Counted from the stretch's first letter, positions 44,523-54,068 are shown. The stretch is DNA of 64,000 nt from Burkholderiales bacterium (GCA_026399875.1 JAPLQF010000006.1:154505-218504); one strand, 5' to 3'. Translations and numbers: made by a program. Notes: generated from the sequence alone by a model not told the origin.

Positions 44523-45113
44523 CTACAGCAGTGTGCAGGCCTCGTTGAAGTCGAATCGGGGCAAACGCTCCATGACCTTGGCCGGATCGCCGTAGCCGAT
44601 GTTGCACACGAAGTTCGATCTGACTCGCCCGCCCGGGAAAAATTCGGCATCGACCTTGGCATTGTCGAAGCCGGACATCGCCCCGACATCAAGGCCGACC
44701 GCACGTGCCGCCAGCATCAGATAGGCCCCCTGCAGCGAGCCGTTGCGAAACGCGAAGCGCTCACGCATCGCTTCCTTGTCATCGCCGTCGAACATCGACT
44801 TCATTGCGGGCGAATGCGCAAACAGTCGCGGCATGTGCTCATGAAAATCGACGTCATAGGCAATGATTGCCACCACCGGGGCCGACATGGTCTTGTCGAC
44901 ATTGCCTCCCGACAACGCTGGTCTCAGCCGCTCACGGGCTGCCGCGGTACGCAGAAACACGAATCTTGCCGGCTGAGAGTTGGCCGACGTGGGCGCCATC
45001 TTCAACAGATCAAACATCTGCTTGAGTTGGTCATCGCTCACCGGTTTGTCGAGCCAGCCGTTCTGGGTGCGGGCCTTCGTAAACAGAAGCTCAATCGCTT
45101 TCGAATCAATCAT
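44523..45113 (-). CDS. Nitroreductase family protein, RutE/malonic semialdehyde reductase-like
   Basis: 196 residues. The sequence follows E. coli RutE closely in segments TPTSAN-like 'APTSANSQPARFVF', 'ERLRPALSGGNVDKTMSAPV', 'FRNGSLQGAYLMLAARAVGLD' and 'NIGYGD'. RutE reduces malonic semialdehyde to 3-hydroxypropionate in pyrimidine breakdown with FMN. No other rut gene is in view. A beta-alanine:pyruvate-type transaminase at 47732-49087, which makes malonic semialdehyde, lies upstream in the same gene run. That supports this role. Confidence 0.85.
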   Translation of the reverse strand: MIDSKAIELLFTKARTQNGWLDKPVSDDQLKQMFDLLKMAPTSANSQPARFVFLRTAAARERLRPALSGGNVDKTMSAPVVAIIAYDVDFHEHMPRLFAHSPAMKSMFDGDDKEAMRERFAFRNGSLQGAYLMLAARAVGLDVGAMSGFDNAKVDAEFFPGGRVRSNFVCNIGYGDPAKVMERLPRFDFNEACTLL

Positions 45114-45122
45114 GTCGGTACC

Positions 45123-45509
45123 TCAGGTCTGCGGCAGAAGGACTGACTGCAGGGCGGCGAGCTGCCAGCCCGACGGGCTTCGGCGCCAGACCTGCAGATA
45201 ACGGCTGACAAACGCCTTCGGCGTGCCGCGAACGATCACGTCGATCTGCACGTCGCCATTGCACATCGCCACATCACCGGCAATACGCCACTCACGCTTG
45301 AGCGACTTGAGAACGCGGTAGTCGTACCAGCCGGTGCAAGCCCGCTCGATGTAGGTATTGCGGTCTTCGAGCGTGGCCGAGGTATGGACGTACTGCAGGT
45401 CGGGTGCCAGCAGTGCCTCGAGGGCGACGCGGTCCTTGCCGATGGTGGCGGCACAGCGCCGATCTTCGGCCGCGTCGAGTTCGGCCACGAGGGCCTGGTC
45501 ATTACTCAT
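45123..45509 (-). CDS. NTF2-like protein (DUF4440)
   Basis: 128 residues from ATG 45509, which has GGAGAG upstream; the open frame further upstream belongs to the CoA-transferase region. It has an SnoaL/NTF2-like alpha+beta barrel pattern: helices LDAAEDRRCAATIGKD, LEALLAPDLQYVHTSATL, then strands with GDVQIDVIV and RYLQVWRRSPSGWQLAALQS. Members are binding proteins or small isomerases or hydrolases. It is 51 bases after CoA-transferase subunit B and 9 bases before the nitroreductase, so it likely belongs to that operon. Function is unknown. Confidence 0.8.
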   Translation of the reverse strand: MSNDQALVAELDAAEDRRCAATIGKDRVALEALLAPDLQYVHTSATLEDRNTYIERACTGWYDYRVLKSLKREWRIAGDVAMCNGDVQIDVIVRGTPKAFVSRYLQVWRRSPSGWQLAALQSVLLPQT

Positions 45510-45559
45510 GGATCTGCTCTCCGTTATCAGTGGCCCAGCCGGGCCCTGTTGTTGATGAT

Positions 45560-46219
45560 TCAGCGTTTGCCACCCTCGGCGCGACGCAGCGGCGCATCGG
45601 TGAGATCGCACAGCGCCTCGAAGGTGAGCCCCTCGGCCCATTCGATGACACTCAGGCCTTCGGGCGTGACATCGATGACCGCGAGGTCGGTGTAGATGCG
45701 CTTGACGCAGCCAATGCCGGTCAGCGGGTAAGTGCACTGGCGCACGATCTTGGGCTCGCCGCTCTTGGTGACATGTTCCATCATCACGAAGGTGCTGCGC
45801 GCGCCGATCGCCAGATCCATCGCGCCGCCGACCGCCGGAATCGCATCGGGTGCACCGGTATGCCAGTTGGCAAGATCGCCGGTTGCTGACACCTGGAAGG
45901 CGCCAAGCACACAGATGTCGAGATGGCCGCCGCGCATCATGGCAAACGAGTCGGCATGATGGAAATAGGCGCCGCCGGTCAGCAAAGTAACCGGCTGCTT
46001 GCCGGCGTTGATCAGATCCCAGTCTTCGGCGCCCGCGGCCGGCGCCGGGCCCATGCCAAGGATGCCATTCTCGCTGTGCAGAAAGATCTCGCGATCAGGC
46101 GGCAGATGATTGCCCACCAGCGTGGGCAGGCCAATACCGAGATTGACATAGGCCCCTTCCGGGATATCGCGGGCCACGCGCGCGGCCATCGCATCACGTG
46201 AGAGTCTCTGAACGCTCAT
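45560..46219 (-). CDS. 3-oxoacid CoA-transferase subunit B
   Basis: 219 residues. The catalytic glutamate is E50 in the SENG motif (FLHSENGILGMGP), which forms the acyl-glutamate intermediate. Other family segments are YVNLGIGLPTLV and QCTYPLTGIGCVKRIYTDLAVI. With subunit A it transfers CoA between succinyl-CoA and a 3-oxoacid such as acetoacetate or 3-oxoadipate. The start overlaps the end of subunit A by 4 bases. Its substrate cannot be settled from the sequence, so no symbol is given. Confidence 0.93.
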   Translation of the reverse strand: MSVQRLSRDAMAARVARDIPEGAYVNLGIGLPTLVGNHLPPDREIFLHSENGILGMGPAPAAGAEDWDLINAGKQPVTLLTGGAYFHHADSFAMMRGGHLDICVLGAFQVSATGDLANWHTGAPDAIPAVGGAMDLAIGARSTFVMMEHVTKSGEPKIVRQCTYPLTGIGCVKRIYTDLAVIDVTPEGLSVIEWAEGLTFEALCDLTDAPLRRAEGGKR

Positions 46220-46923
46220 CGGGTCAACTCCTGTGAGTGAGCCGGCAAGGCAGGCGCCGACGTGGCTCGTGAGACAACACGATGAACAAAGATGCCGGGT
46301 GTGACGATGTGCTCGGGATCGAGCGCGCCAAGCGCCACGATCTCATCGACCTGAGCCACGGTGCAGGCAGCGGCCATGGCCATGATCGGATTGAAATTGC
46401 GCGCCGCCTTGCGATAGACCAGGTTGCCCCAGCGGTCACCGCGACGCGCCTTGATCAACGCGAAGTCGGCCTTGATCGGATACTCGAGCACATAGTCGCG
46501 GCCATTGATCGTGCGAGTTTCCTTGCCCTGCGCGAGCTGCGTGCCAAAGCCGGTCGGAGTAAAGAAGCCGCCGATGCCGGCACCGGCTGCCCGGATGCGC
46601 TCGGCCAGATTGCCTTGCGGCACCAGCTCTAGCTCGATCTTCCCGGCGCGATAGAGGCCGTCGAAGACATGCGAGTCGGCCTGACGCGGAAACGAACAGA
46701 TGATCCGTCGGACCCGACCCGCCTTCATCAGCGCGGCCAGCCCGGTCTCGCCGTTGCCGGCATTATTGTTGACGATGGTGAGGTCACGCGCCCCCTGCTC
46801 GATCAGGGCGTCGATCAGGTCAGCGGGCTGGCCTGCGCCACCAAAGCCGCCGATCAGCACTGTGGCGCCATCGGGTACGCCTGCCACGGCATCGGCGAGC
46901 GTGGAGACAGTCTTGTCGATCAT
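46216..46923 (-). CDS. 3-oxoacid CoA-transferase subunit A
   Basis: 235 residues. GATVLIGGFGGAGQPADLIDALIEQGA is the CoA-transferase family I alpha-subunit start, and PQGNLAERIRAAGAGIGGFFTPTGFGT is the typical middle part. It carries the CoA-binding fold of the heteromeric enzyme and ends in a 4-base overlap with subunit B. It starts 9 bases after the phosphoesterase stop, so it is part of the longer minus-strand run from 50.5 to 44.5 kb. Confidence 0.93.
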   Translation of the reverse strand: MIDKTVSTLADAVAGVPDGATVLIGGFGGAGQPADLIDALIEQGARDLTIVNNNAGNGETGLAALMKAGRVRRIICSFPRQADSHVFDGLYRAGKIELELVPQGNLAERIRAAGAGIGGFFTPTGFGTQLAQGKETRTINGRDYVLEYPIKADFALIKARRGDRWGNLVYRKAARNFNPIMAMAAACTVAQVDEIVALGALDPEHIVTPGIFVHRVVSRATSAPALPAHSQELTR

Positions 46924-46932
46924 CAGTCTTCT

Positions 46933-47697
46933 CTATGTGCGGTGCGTTGGCCCGACGCGACCCGAGAGCCATTGCGCCCAGTCGGTAAACCCTTCGCGCG
47001 CAGCCTTGTCTCGAGCGACATGCCAATCGTAGTCGACCGCCACGAAGGACACCGACACGATGTCTCGCCCGATATCGACCAGTGCATACCGGGCATGGTG
47101 ACTGCCGTTCTCGTGGCGACGACCGACGGCCCCCTGCTGCGCCTCGAAAAACGCCGGCAAGCCGACGCTGCCGTCATTGACCGCCACCCTGCCATCGCTG
47201 AACTCGACCAGTCGCTGCAGATGGCTGTGCCCGCCGATACAGACCCGCGCGGTGACATCGGCAAGGTCACGCTCAATGTCGGCGGCCGGCCTCAGACGGG
47301 CATCGCCATGCGGCGCCTCATCGAACAGGTAGTAATTGGCTGATTGGGGAGAGCCGTGAAAAAGCAGCGCGTCGGATCCGACCGGCAACGCTGACGGCCA
47401 GGTGCGGATCCAGTCAAGCACCTCGGAGGAAAGCTCGCCGAGGGCAAACCGGTCGGCGTCGACCGGCGGCTCAAGCGCGGGATCGATCAGGGCGGTATCG
47501 TGATTGCCGCGCACATGCACCGCATCGATGCTGCGCAGCAGATCGGCCGTCTGACTCGGCCACAGCGGGCCGGAGAAAGCGTCCCCGAGCTGCGCCATAA
47601 GGTCGTAACCCCGCTTGCGGGCATCGGCCAGCACCGCTCTGAGCGCCGGCGCATTGCCGTGGATATCGCTGACCGCTGCAATTCGGATCCTGGGCAT
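46933..47697 (-). CDS. Metallophosphoesterase (YfcE/calcineurin-like)
   Basis: 254 residues. IAAVSDIHGNAPALRAVLAD and GDAFSGPLWP give the first metal ligands, VRGNHDTAL the GNHD box, FHGSP and CIGGHSH the last ligands. Such enzymes hydrolyse phosphodiesters or nucleotides. It lies between the transaminase (34 bases upstream) and CoA-transferase A. The role there is not clear. Confidence 0.9.
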   Translation of the reverse strand: MPRIRIAAVSDIHGNAPALRAVLADARKRGYDLMAQLGDAFSGPLWPSQTADLLRSIDAVHVRGNHDTALIDPALEPPVDADRFALGELSSEVLDWIRTWPSALPVGSDALLFHGSPQSANYYLFDEAPHGDARLRPAADIERDLADVTARVCIGGHSHLQRLVEFSDGRVAVNDGSVGLPAFFEAQQGAVGRRHENGSHHARYALVDIGRDIVSVSFVAVDYDWHVARDKAAREGFTDWAQWLSGRVGPTHRT

Positions 47698-47731
47698 CCC
47701 GTACTCGGCGTCAGCGTCGCAATAAAACCGT

Positions 47732-49087
47732 TCAGTCGAGTGTCGTCAGGACCTGGCGCAGGCTGGCCGCGATGTCATCGATCTGGGCCGGCTCGATGAT
47801 CAGCGGCGGCGAAAGGGCAATGATGTCGCCGGTGATGCGGGTGAGCAGGTCCTGTTCGTGGAAGGCGCGGGTGAACGCATCGAAGGCACGGGTGCCCGGG
47901 GCGCCCGCGCGCGGCGCCAGCTCGATGGCACCGATGAGACCGATGTTGCGGATGTCGAGCACATTCGGGCAATCACGCAGACCGTGCATGGCCTGTTCCC
48001 ACTGCGGCGCGAGCTCTGTGGCACGGGTCAGCAGCCCCTCGTCGCGATAGACGTCGAGTGTAGCCAACGCCGCAGCACAGGCCAGCGGATGCGCCGAATA
48101 GGTATAGCCGTGGAAGAGTTCGATGGTCTTTTCGGGACCCTGCATGAAGGTCTCGTAGATGCCCTTGCGAGCCGCTACTGCGCCCATCGGCACCGTGGCA
48201 CTCGTCAGACCCTTGGCCATGGTCATGAGGTCGGGAACCACACCGAAATGCTGGGCAGCAAAGGGCGAACCCAGGCGACCGAAACCGGTGATGACTTCGT
48301 CGAAGATCAGCAGGATGCCGTGCTTCGAGGTGATGTCGCGCAGCCTTTGCAGATAGCCGACCGGAGGGATCAGCACCCCGGTGGAACCGGCCACCGGCTC
48401 GACGATGACCGCAGCCACGGTCGAGGGATCGTGCAGCGCGAGGATTTTCTCGAGGTCATCGGCCAGATGCGCGCCCCACTGCGGCTGGCCTTTGGTGAAG
48501 GCGTTGTGCTCAAGGTTGTGGGTATGCGTCAGGTGATCGACGCCAGCGAGCATCGGGCCGAAATGCTTGCGGTTGCCGGCAATGCCACCGACCGAAATGC
48601 CGCCAAAACCGACACCGTGATAGCCGCGCTCACGGCCGATCAGGCGGGTGCGCTGACCTTCGCCGCGCATGCGGTGATAGGCCAGCGCGATCTTGAGCGC
48701 CGAATCGACCGCCTCGGAACCGGAGTTGCAGAAAAAGACCTGGCCGAACTCCTGCGGCAGGATGCCGAGCAGACGGCTGGACAATTCGAAAGCCAGCGGA
48801 TGGCCCATCTGGAAGGTGGGCGCGAAATCGAGCTTGGCAGCCTGCTTCTGGATGGCCTCGACGATCGGCTTGCGGCAGTGCCCGGCATTGACCGCCCACA
48901 GACCTGCCGTGCCATCGAGGATGCGCCGGCCCTCGGGGGTGTAGTAGTACATGCCCTCAGCGCGATCAAGCATGCGAGGCGCCGACTTGAATTGCCGGTT
49001 GGCGGTAAACGGCATCCAGAAGGCGTCGAGGTCGCTGCCGACGGCGGCTTGCGGCGAGAGGTCCTGGTGGCGGGACATATCGTTCAT
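47732..49087 (-). CDS. Class III aminotransferase, beta-alanine/omega-amino acid:pyruvate transaminase type
   Basis: 451 residues. The N-terminal DAFWMPFTANRQFK is typical of the beta-alanine:pyruvate subgroup. PLP-site features are NSGSEAVDSALK, IFDEVITGFGRLG (263 onward) and the Schiff-base lysine K292 in MAKGLTSA. The start overlaps the end of the AmpG-like gene by 4 bases. It probably converts beta-alanine or similar omega-amines and pyruvate to malonic semialdehyde and alanine. A RutE-like reductase follows in the same run. Confidence 0.92.
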   Translation of the reverse strand: MNDMSRHQDLSPQAAVGSDLDAFWMPFTANRQFKSAPRMLDRAEGMYYYTPEGRRILDGTAGLWAVNAGHCRKPIVEAIQKQAAKLDFAPTFQMGHPLAFELSSRLLGILPQEFGQVFFCNSGSEAVDSALKIALAYHRMRGEGQRTRLIGRERGYHGVGFGGISVGGIAGNRKHFGPMLAGVDHLTHTHNLEHNAFTKGQPQWGAHLADDLEKILALHDPSTVAAVIVEPVAGSTGVLIPPVGYLQRLRDITSKHGILLIFDEVITGFGRLGSPFAAQHFGVVPDLMTMAKGLTSATVPMGAVAARKGIYETFMQGPEKTIELFHGYTYSAHPLACAAALATLDVYRDEGLLTRATELAPQWEQAMHGLRDCPNVLDIRNIGLIGAIELAPRAGAPGTRAFDAFTRAFHEQDLLTRITGDIIALSPPLIIEPAQIDDIAASLRQVLTTLD

Positions 49088-50562
49088 GAGGGCTCCAGCG
49101 AGTCACTGCGGGGTGTGTCGAGACCAAGGATCTCGGGCCTCAGCCAATATAACAGCCCGAGCCCCGGGAGCGCTGTGACAACGGTCAGCAGAAAGAAGGT
49201 CGGCCAGCCGTAAGCCTCGACCAGGACACCCGAGGCCGGCCCGACATAGACCCTGCCGACCGCGGCCAGCGCCGACAGCAGGGCATATTGCGCAGCCGAA
49301 AAACGCCGGTCGGTCAGGGCCATCAGAAAGGCCACGAAAGCGGCGGTGCCAAGCCCGCCGCAAAGGTTTTCGACACCGATCGCGCCGGCCATCAGCCAGT
49401 CGTTTTTCGGGCTGACCGCAAGAAGCCAATAACCGAAATTCGAGACCGCCTGCAAAATGCCGAAGATCATCAGGGCCCGATAAAGGCTGATCTTGCTCAG
49501 CAGCGCGCCACCGGCCAGGGCGCCGACGATTGTTGCAATCAGGCCCAGGACCTTGTTGACCGCACCGACCTCGGTTGCGGTAAAGCCCGCACCGCGAATC
49601 AGAAAGGCGGTGGACAGACTGCCGGCAAACGCATCGCCGAGCTTGTAGAGCACGATAAGACACAGGAGCGCCAGGGCGCGCCGGCGCATGAAAAAGGCAT
49701 CCCAGGGTTTGGTGAACGAAGGGAACCCCGCCTGGCGTGCCGCCCACAACGCGGCGCCGAAGGCGCTCATCAGCGTGACGGTGTCGGCGGCAAGTTTCAG
49801 AAAACGGTCGGGCTTGACCGGCAGCATCGCGCCCATCAGCCGGTCGAGCACAAACCATGCAATGCCGCCGGCGGCAAGCATCGCGACGAATCCGACCAGC
49901 TCACCGCGTGCATCGCTGCGGATGCGCAGGTCATCGACTGCGGTGCGGGGCGCCAGCAGCGTAATGCCGGCCATCAGCACGAAGAGGGCCGCCATCAGAC
50001 GATAGGCCCCCGGCCAGCCAAGCCACTGATCAGCCAGGATCAGCGCAAGGCCGCCTGATACCAGCATGGCCAGACGATAGCCGAGCACTGACACCGCAGC
50101 GCCGGCGCCGCGCTCGTGGGCATCGAGCAGATCGGTGCGGTAGGCATCGAAGACCACATCCTGCGAGGCCGAGAGAAAAGCAATCGCGACGGCCAGTGCA
50201 CCCAGAGCGACGATCGACGTCTTGGGGTCAAAGTGCGCCATCGTCCAGCAGGCAGCAGCCAGCAGCAGTTGGGTAATCAGCAGCCAGGCCCGTCTGCGGC
50301 CGAGAAAGGGCGGCTCGAAACGGTCGAGCAGAGGCGCCCAGACGAACTTGAAGGTATAGGGCAGGCCGGCCAGCGCAAAAATCCCGATGGTCTTGATGTC
50401 GATGCCCTCGACCGTCAGCCAGGCTTGCAGGGTGCCGGACGACAGGGCCAGCGGCAGACCGCTGGCAAAGCCGAGTCCGAGCATCGCCGCGATGCGTGCC
50501 GAGACGAAGACCTGCGCGATTGCCGGCAGACTCGAGGGGGGGTCGGGCAGAGGCGAAGACAT
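49084..50562 (-). CDS. AmpG-like MFS transporter
   Basis: 492 residues with about fourteen hydrophobic segments. The N-terminal half is AmpG-like: GFASGLPLALSSGTLQAWLTVEGIDIKTIG, GLPYTFKFVWAPLLDRF and ISASQDVVFDAYRTD-type loops. AmpG imports anhydromuropeptides for cell-wall recycling and affects beta-lactamase induction. Some relatives in Burkholderiales may carry other substrates. It begins the long minus-strand run and is coupled to the transaminase by 4 bases, which makes a cell-wall role for the whole run doubtful. Confidence 0.87.
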   Translation of the reverse strand: MSSPLPDPPSSLPAIAQVFVSARIAAMLGLGFASGLPLALSSGTLQAWLTVEGIDIKTIGIFALAGLPYTFKFVWAPLLDRFEPPFLGRRRAWLLITQLLLAAACWTMAHFDPKTSIVALGALAVAIAFLSASQDVVFDAYRTDLLDAHERGAGAAVSVLGYRLAMLVSGGLALILADQWLGWPGAYRLMAALFVLMAGITLLAPRTAVDDLRIRSDARGELVGFVAMLAAGGIAWFVLDRLMGAMLPVKPDRFLKLAADTVTLMSAFGAALWAARQAGFPSFTKPWDAFFMRRRALALLCLIVLYKLGDAFAGSLSTAFLIRGAGFTATEVGAVNKVLGLIATIVGALAGGALLSKISLYRALMIFGILQAVSNFGYWLLAVSPKNDWLMAGAIGVENLCGGLGTAAFVAFLMALTDRRFSAAQYALLSALAAVGRVYVGPASGVLVEAYGWPTFFLLTVVTALPGLGLLYWLRPEILGLDTPRSDSLEPS

Positions 50563-50631
50563 GACAGGCAGCGAAAGGCGATAAAGTAGCGAGCCTAGCA
50601 GGCATCAGACCCACTTCACCCGCTGGCATCC

Positions 50632-51546
50632 ATGAGAACAATCTGTTTCGTACTCGCGGCGCTTCTTGCCGTGGCCGCGCCCGCAGCCGCGCAGCAGCAG
50701 CCGTTTGACACCCCGGCGGCCAAATCGGCAACGCGATCAGCGGCGGCTGAGGCCGAGGGCATTCCGGTACCCAAAAAAAGCCGCGTCGCATCGCTGGCAT
50801 CTTCGGAAAAGCTCGAGCGCGAGGCCACTGCGCAATACGCAAAGCTGCTCGACGCGGCGGCAACGAAAAAAGCGCTGGCGCCGGCCGACTATCCGCAGCT
50901 CAAGCGTCTGCAGGCAATCGCCAGTCGGCTGATCCCCTACACCCATCGCTTCAGCAATCGCGCTGACGAATGGCGCTGGGAGGTCAACCTGATCGGCTCA
51001 CAGCAGATCAATGCCTTCGTGATGCCGGGCGGAAAGATTGTTTTCTATACCGGAATCATCGAAAAGCTCAAGCTGACCGACGACGAGATCGCGATGGTGA
51101 TGGGCCATGAAATGGCGCATGCGCTGCTCGAGCACGGCCGCGAGCGCGCCGGTCAGCAGAAAGTGGCTCAGGCGGCAACCATCGGCGCATCAGTGCTGTC
51201 ACAGGTCATGGGTTATGGCGACCTCGGCGGCCTGCTCGCCTCGCAAACCTCGAAGTTCACCCTGCTGGGCTTCAGCCGGGGCGACGAGTCGGAGGCCGAT
51301 CTGGTGGGCATGGACATCGCCGCGAGGGCGGGCTTTGACCCGCGCGCCGGCATCTCGCTGTGGCAGAAGATGTCCGAGGCCTCCAAGGGCGAGCCGCCGC
51401 AATTCCTGTCAACTCACCCGTCGCATGCCAGCCGCATCGACAATATTCGCGCCGCGCTGCCCAAGGTGATGCCGCTTTACGAGCGGGTACGGGCAGCAAA
51501 GGCAACCGACTCGACCGCATCGGACACGTCGCAGCCGAGTCAGTGA
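50632..51546 (+). CDS. Exported M48 family zinc metalloprotease
   Basis: 304 residues. A signal peptide (1-20, ending APAAA) precedes the catalytic domain. The zinc motif is H159-E160-x-x-H163 in VMGHEMAHALLEHG, and the third ligand glutamate is in SRGDESEADLVGMD (about 216-220). FLSTHPSHASRIDNI is the usual end of the catalytic domain. It resembles LoiP/BepA-like periplasmic quality-control proteases but lacks the tetratricopeptide part of BepA. It is divergent from the AmpG-like gene. Confidence 0.92.
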   Translation: MRTICFVLAALLAVAAPAAAQQQPFDTPAAKSATRSAAAEAEGIPVPKKSRVASLASSEKLEREATAQYAKLLDAAATKKALAPADYPQLKRLQAIASRLIPYTHRFSNRADEWRWEVNLIGSQQINAFVMPGGKIVFYTGIIEKLKLTDDEIAMVMGHEMAHALLEHGRERAGQQKVAQAATIGASVLSQVMGYGDLGGLLASQTSKFTLLGFSRGDESEADLVGMDIAARAGFDPRAGISLWQKMSEASKGEPPQFLSTHPSHASRIDNIRAALPKVMPLYERVRAAKATDSTASDTSQPSQ

Positions 51547-51568
51547 AGCGCCTCAACCAAGGCCTGGG

Positions 51569-52738
51569 ATGAACAGCCCGCAAGCATTGCCCGGTGGCTC
51601 AGGCCTGACCGCGCTTTCCACTGTGCAGACGCCATCGGCAGTGATCGACACCGCGCGCATGCAGGCCAACATCGACCGCATGCAGTCGCACATGAACTCG
51701 CTGGGGGTGAGGTTTCGTCCTCATGCCAAGACCACCAAGTGCCTGCCAGTTGTCCAGGCGCAGATCGCGGCAGGCGCGCAGGGCATCACCGTCTCAACGA
51801 TCAAGGAAGCTGAGCAGTTTTTTGCGGCCGGCATCACCGACCTTCTGTATGCAGTCGGCATGCAACCCGGCAAGCTTTCGCAGGCTCTGGCCTTGCGCCG
51901 CAAGGGCGCCTCACTGCAGATCATCACCGACAGCATTGCCAGCGCAAACGCGATCGTGGACTTCGGCAGGGCGCACGGCGAATCCTTCGAGGTTCTGATC
52001 GAGATCGATGCCGATGGCCACCGGTCGGGCGTCCAACCCGACGGCGATGTGCTGCTTCAGGTCGGTCGAGTCCTGCACGACGGCGGCATGCGGCTGCTGG
52101 GGGTGATGGCGCACGCCGGGTCGAGCTACGACTGCGACGACCCCGAATCCTTGCGCCGGATCACCGAGCAGGAGCGCCGCGAAACCGTACGCGCGGCAGA
52201 CCGGCTGCGTCGGGCAGGCCTGCCCTGTCCGGTCGTCAGTATCGGATCGACGCCTACCGCGATCGCAGCGCAGTCACTCGACGGGGTCACTGAAGTGCGT
52301 GCCGGCGTCTATGTTCTGTTCGATCTGGTGATGCACAACGTAGGGGTGTGCGGCCTGCAGGACATCGCCCTCTCGGTGCTGACCACGGTGATCGGTCACC
52401 AGAACGAAAAGGGCTGGGCGATCGTCGATGCCGGCTGGATGGCCATGAGCCGCGATCGCGGGACTCAGAAGCAAAAACACGATTTTGGCTACGGCCAAAT
52501 CTGCACCGAGGAAGGCGTGCCGATCACTGGCTATGTCATCAGCGGCGCGAATCAGGAGCACGGCATCGTTTCGCGGGCCAGTGGCATCGACATGAAAATT
52601 GCCGATCGGTTTCCACTGGGCACGCGCTTGCGGGTGCTGCCGAATCATGCCTGCGCAACAGGGGCGCAGCATCCTCAGTACGAAGCGGTGTTGGCTAATG
52701 GTGAAGTCGAGACCTGGCCGCGTTTTTACGGTTGGTAG
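51569..52738 (+). CDS. DSD1 family PLP-dependent enzyme (D-threonine aldolase/D-serine dehydratase-like)
   Basis: 389 residues. A fold-type III (alanine racemase-like) PLP barrel: LSTVQTPSAVIDTARMQANI at the start, and the PLP lysine K54 in RPHAKTTK. A D-serine dehydratase-like C-terminal domain has the metal-binding histidine and cysteine in LPNHACATGAQHPQY. Family members split D-threonine or 3-hydroxyaspartate or dehydrate D-serine with a divalent metal. It lies 22 bases after the protease gene. The precise D-amino acid is unknown. Confidence 0.9.
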   Translation: MNSPQALPGGSGLTALSTVQTPSAVIDTARMQANIDRMQSHMNSLGVRFRPHAKTTKCLPVVQAQIAAGAQGITVSTIKEAEQFFAAGITDLLYAVGMQPGKLSQALALRRKGASLQIITDSIASANAIVDFGRAHGESFEVLIEIDADGHRSGVQPDGDVLLQVGRVLHDGGMRLLGVMAHAGSSYDCDDPESLRRITEQERRETVRAADRLRRAGLPCPVVSIGSTPTAIAAQSLDGVTEVRAGVYVLFDLVMHNVGVCGLQDIALSVLTTVIGHQNEKGWAIVDAGWMAMSRDRGTQKQKHDFGYGQICTEEGVPITGYVISGANQEHGIVSRASGIDMKIADRFPLGTRLRVLPNHACATGAQHPQYEAVLANGEVETWPRFYGW

Positions 52739-52853
52739 TGCACGACCCGGGAAAGGTGGCGTCAGGGCTGATCGCGGTCGTTGATGCCCTTCAGGACCGA
52801 GTCGGATTTCGAGCGGCCAAACCGGGTTTCAGATAGCCATTGAGGGAAGCAGG

Positions 52854-54068
52854 ATGGATAAGGATTTCTCCATCGACGCGGAAGGCTTGCATCAGGCCGT
52901 CGAGTTGATGAGTCGCGATTTCAGTCACACGGAGGGGCTTGCCCTGCCGATGGCACTGCCGCAGTTGGGGATCGGTTCGGCGGCTGCCCTGCACTCGCTG
53001 GCACCCAGCGTCCTTGGTGGCGCGGCGCGTCTGGGCGCGGCGACATCATTTGCCCACATGGACCCGCCCACCCCGTGGATCACCTGGGCAATGACGCTTT
53101 GGAACGCATCGCTCAATCAGAACCTGCTTCACCCTGCCACAGCACCTGTCGCTCGCCAGATGGAAGAGCGCGTCGTGGCCTGGCTTGCACCATTCTTCGG
53201 TATGAACGGCGGGCACATGACGCCGGGTTCGACAGTGGCCAATTTGACCGCGCTGTGGTCCGCGCGAGAGTGTGCAGGCGTGACCGAAGTGATTGCGTCA
53301 GAGGCTGCGCACCTCTCCATCGCGAAAGCGGCTCATCTCCTGGGCCTCAAGTACCGGAGCGTGCCGATTGACGCCTATGGTTCGATGGACGCGGCGCAGT
53401 TGCCATCCGACTTGCACAAATCCGCATTGGTACTCACCGCCGGTGCAACCAGTACCGGTGCCATCGACCCACTGAGCTTGGCCGGCAGGGCGGCGTGGAC
53501 ACATGTCGATGCCGCCTGGGCCGGTCCGTTACGGATGAGCAAGTACGCCGTCTTGCTTGCCGGCATCGAGTCGGCAGACTCTGTCGCGATCTCGGCGCAC
53601 AAGTGGCTTTTTCAACCGAAAGAGTCCGCGCTTGTTCTGTTCAAGGACACAGAGAAAGCCCACGCGGCGGTCAGTTTCGGTGGCGCCTACCTTGCCATCC
53701 CCAATGTTGGCGTTCTTGGCTCCCATGGCGCAACCGCCACAGCCCTGCTGGCGACGCTGCTTGCATGGGGGCGCGAGGGCATTGCAAGGCGCATTGAGCT
53801 CTGTATGGATCTTGCACGCCGCCTGAAAGAGTTTGTGGATGCTGACGAGCGGCTTGAGCTTTATGCCCAACCCCAAACCGGCATCGTGGTCTGGCGTCCT
53901 AAAGACGAGAGATGGTTTGACCCGATGTTGCAGCAGTTGCCTGCTGGCTCCACGTCGATAACCTCCATCGCAGGCGTGAAGTGGTTCCGCAATGTCTCGG
54001 CCAATCCCAGCGCAGACATTGACCTTCTGGTTGACGCCATTCAGGCGGGCTTGGCTGAGGGTGTCTAG
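52854..54068 (+). CDS. Group II pyridoxal-dependent decarboxylase family protein
   Basis: 404 residues. Fold-type I PLP enzyme with a Gly-rich loop 'MTPGSTVANLTAL', H153 stacking region (SEAAHLSIAKAA), H217-VDAAW binding the PLP ring, and K250 in ISAHKWLFQPK. It resembles aromatic amino acid/glutamate decarboxylases but is short, lacking part of their N-terminal arm. Substrate is unknown. It stands at the edge of the accessory region, 115 bases after the D-amino-acid enzyme, and its codon use looks slightly less GC-biased than its left neighbours by eye. Confidence 0.85.
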   Translation: MDKDFSIDAEGLHQAVELMSRDFSHTEGLALPMALPQLGIGSAAALHSLAPSVLGGAARLGAATSFAHMDPPTPWITWAMTLWNASLNQNLLHPATAPVARQMEERVVAWLAPFFGMNGGHMTPGSTVANLTALWSARECAGVTEVIASEAAHLSIAKAAHLLGLKYRSVPIDAYGSMDAAQLPSDLHKSALVLTAGATSTGAIDPLSLAGRAAWTHVDAAWAGPLRMSKYAVLLAGIESADSVAISAHKWLFQPKESALVLFKDTEKAHAAVSFGGAYLAIPNVGVLGSHGATATALLATLLAWGREGIARRIELCMDLARRLKEFVDADERLELYAQPQTGIVVWRPKDERWFDPMLQQLPAGSTSITSIAGVKWFRNVSANPSADIDLLVDAIQAGLAEGV

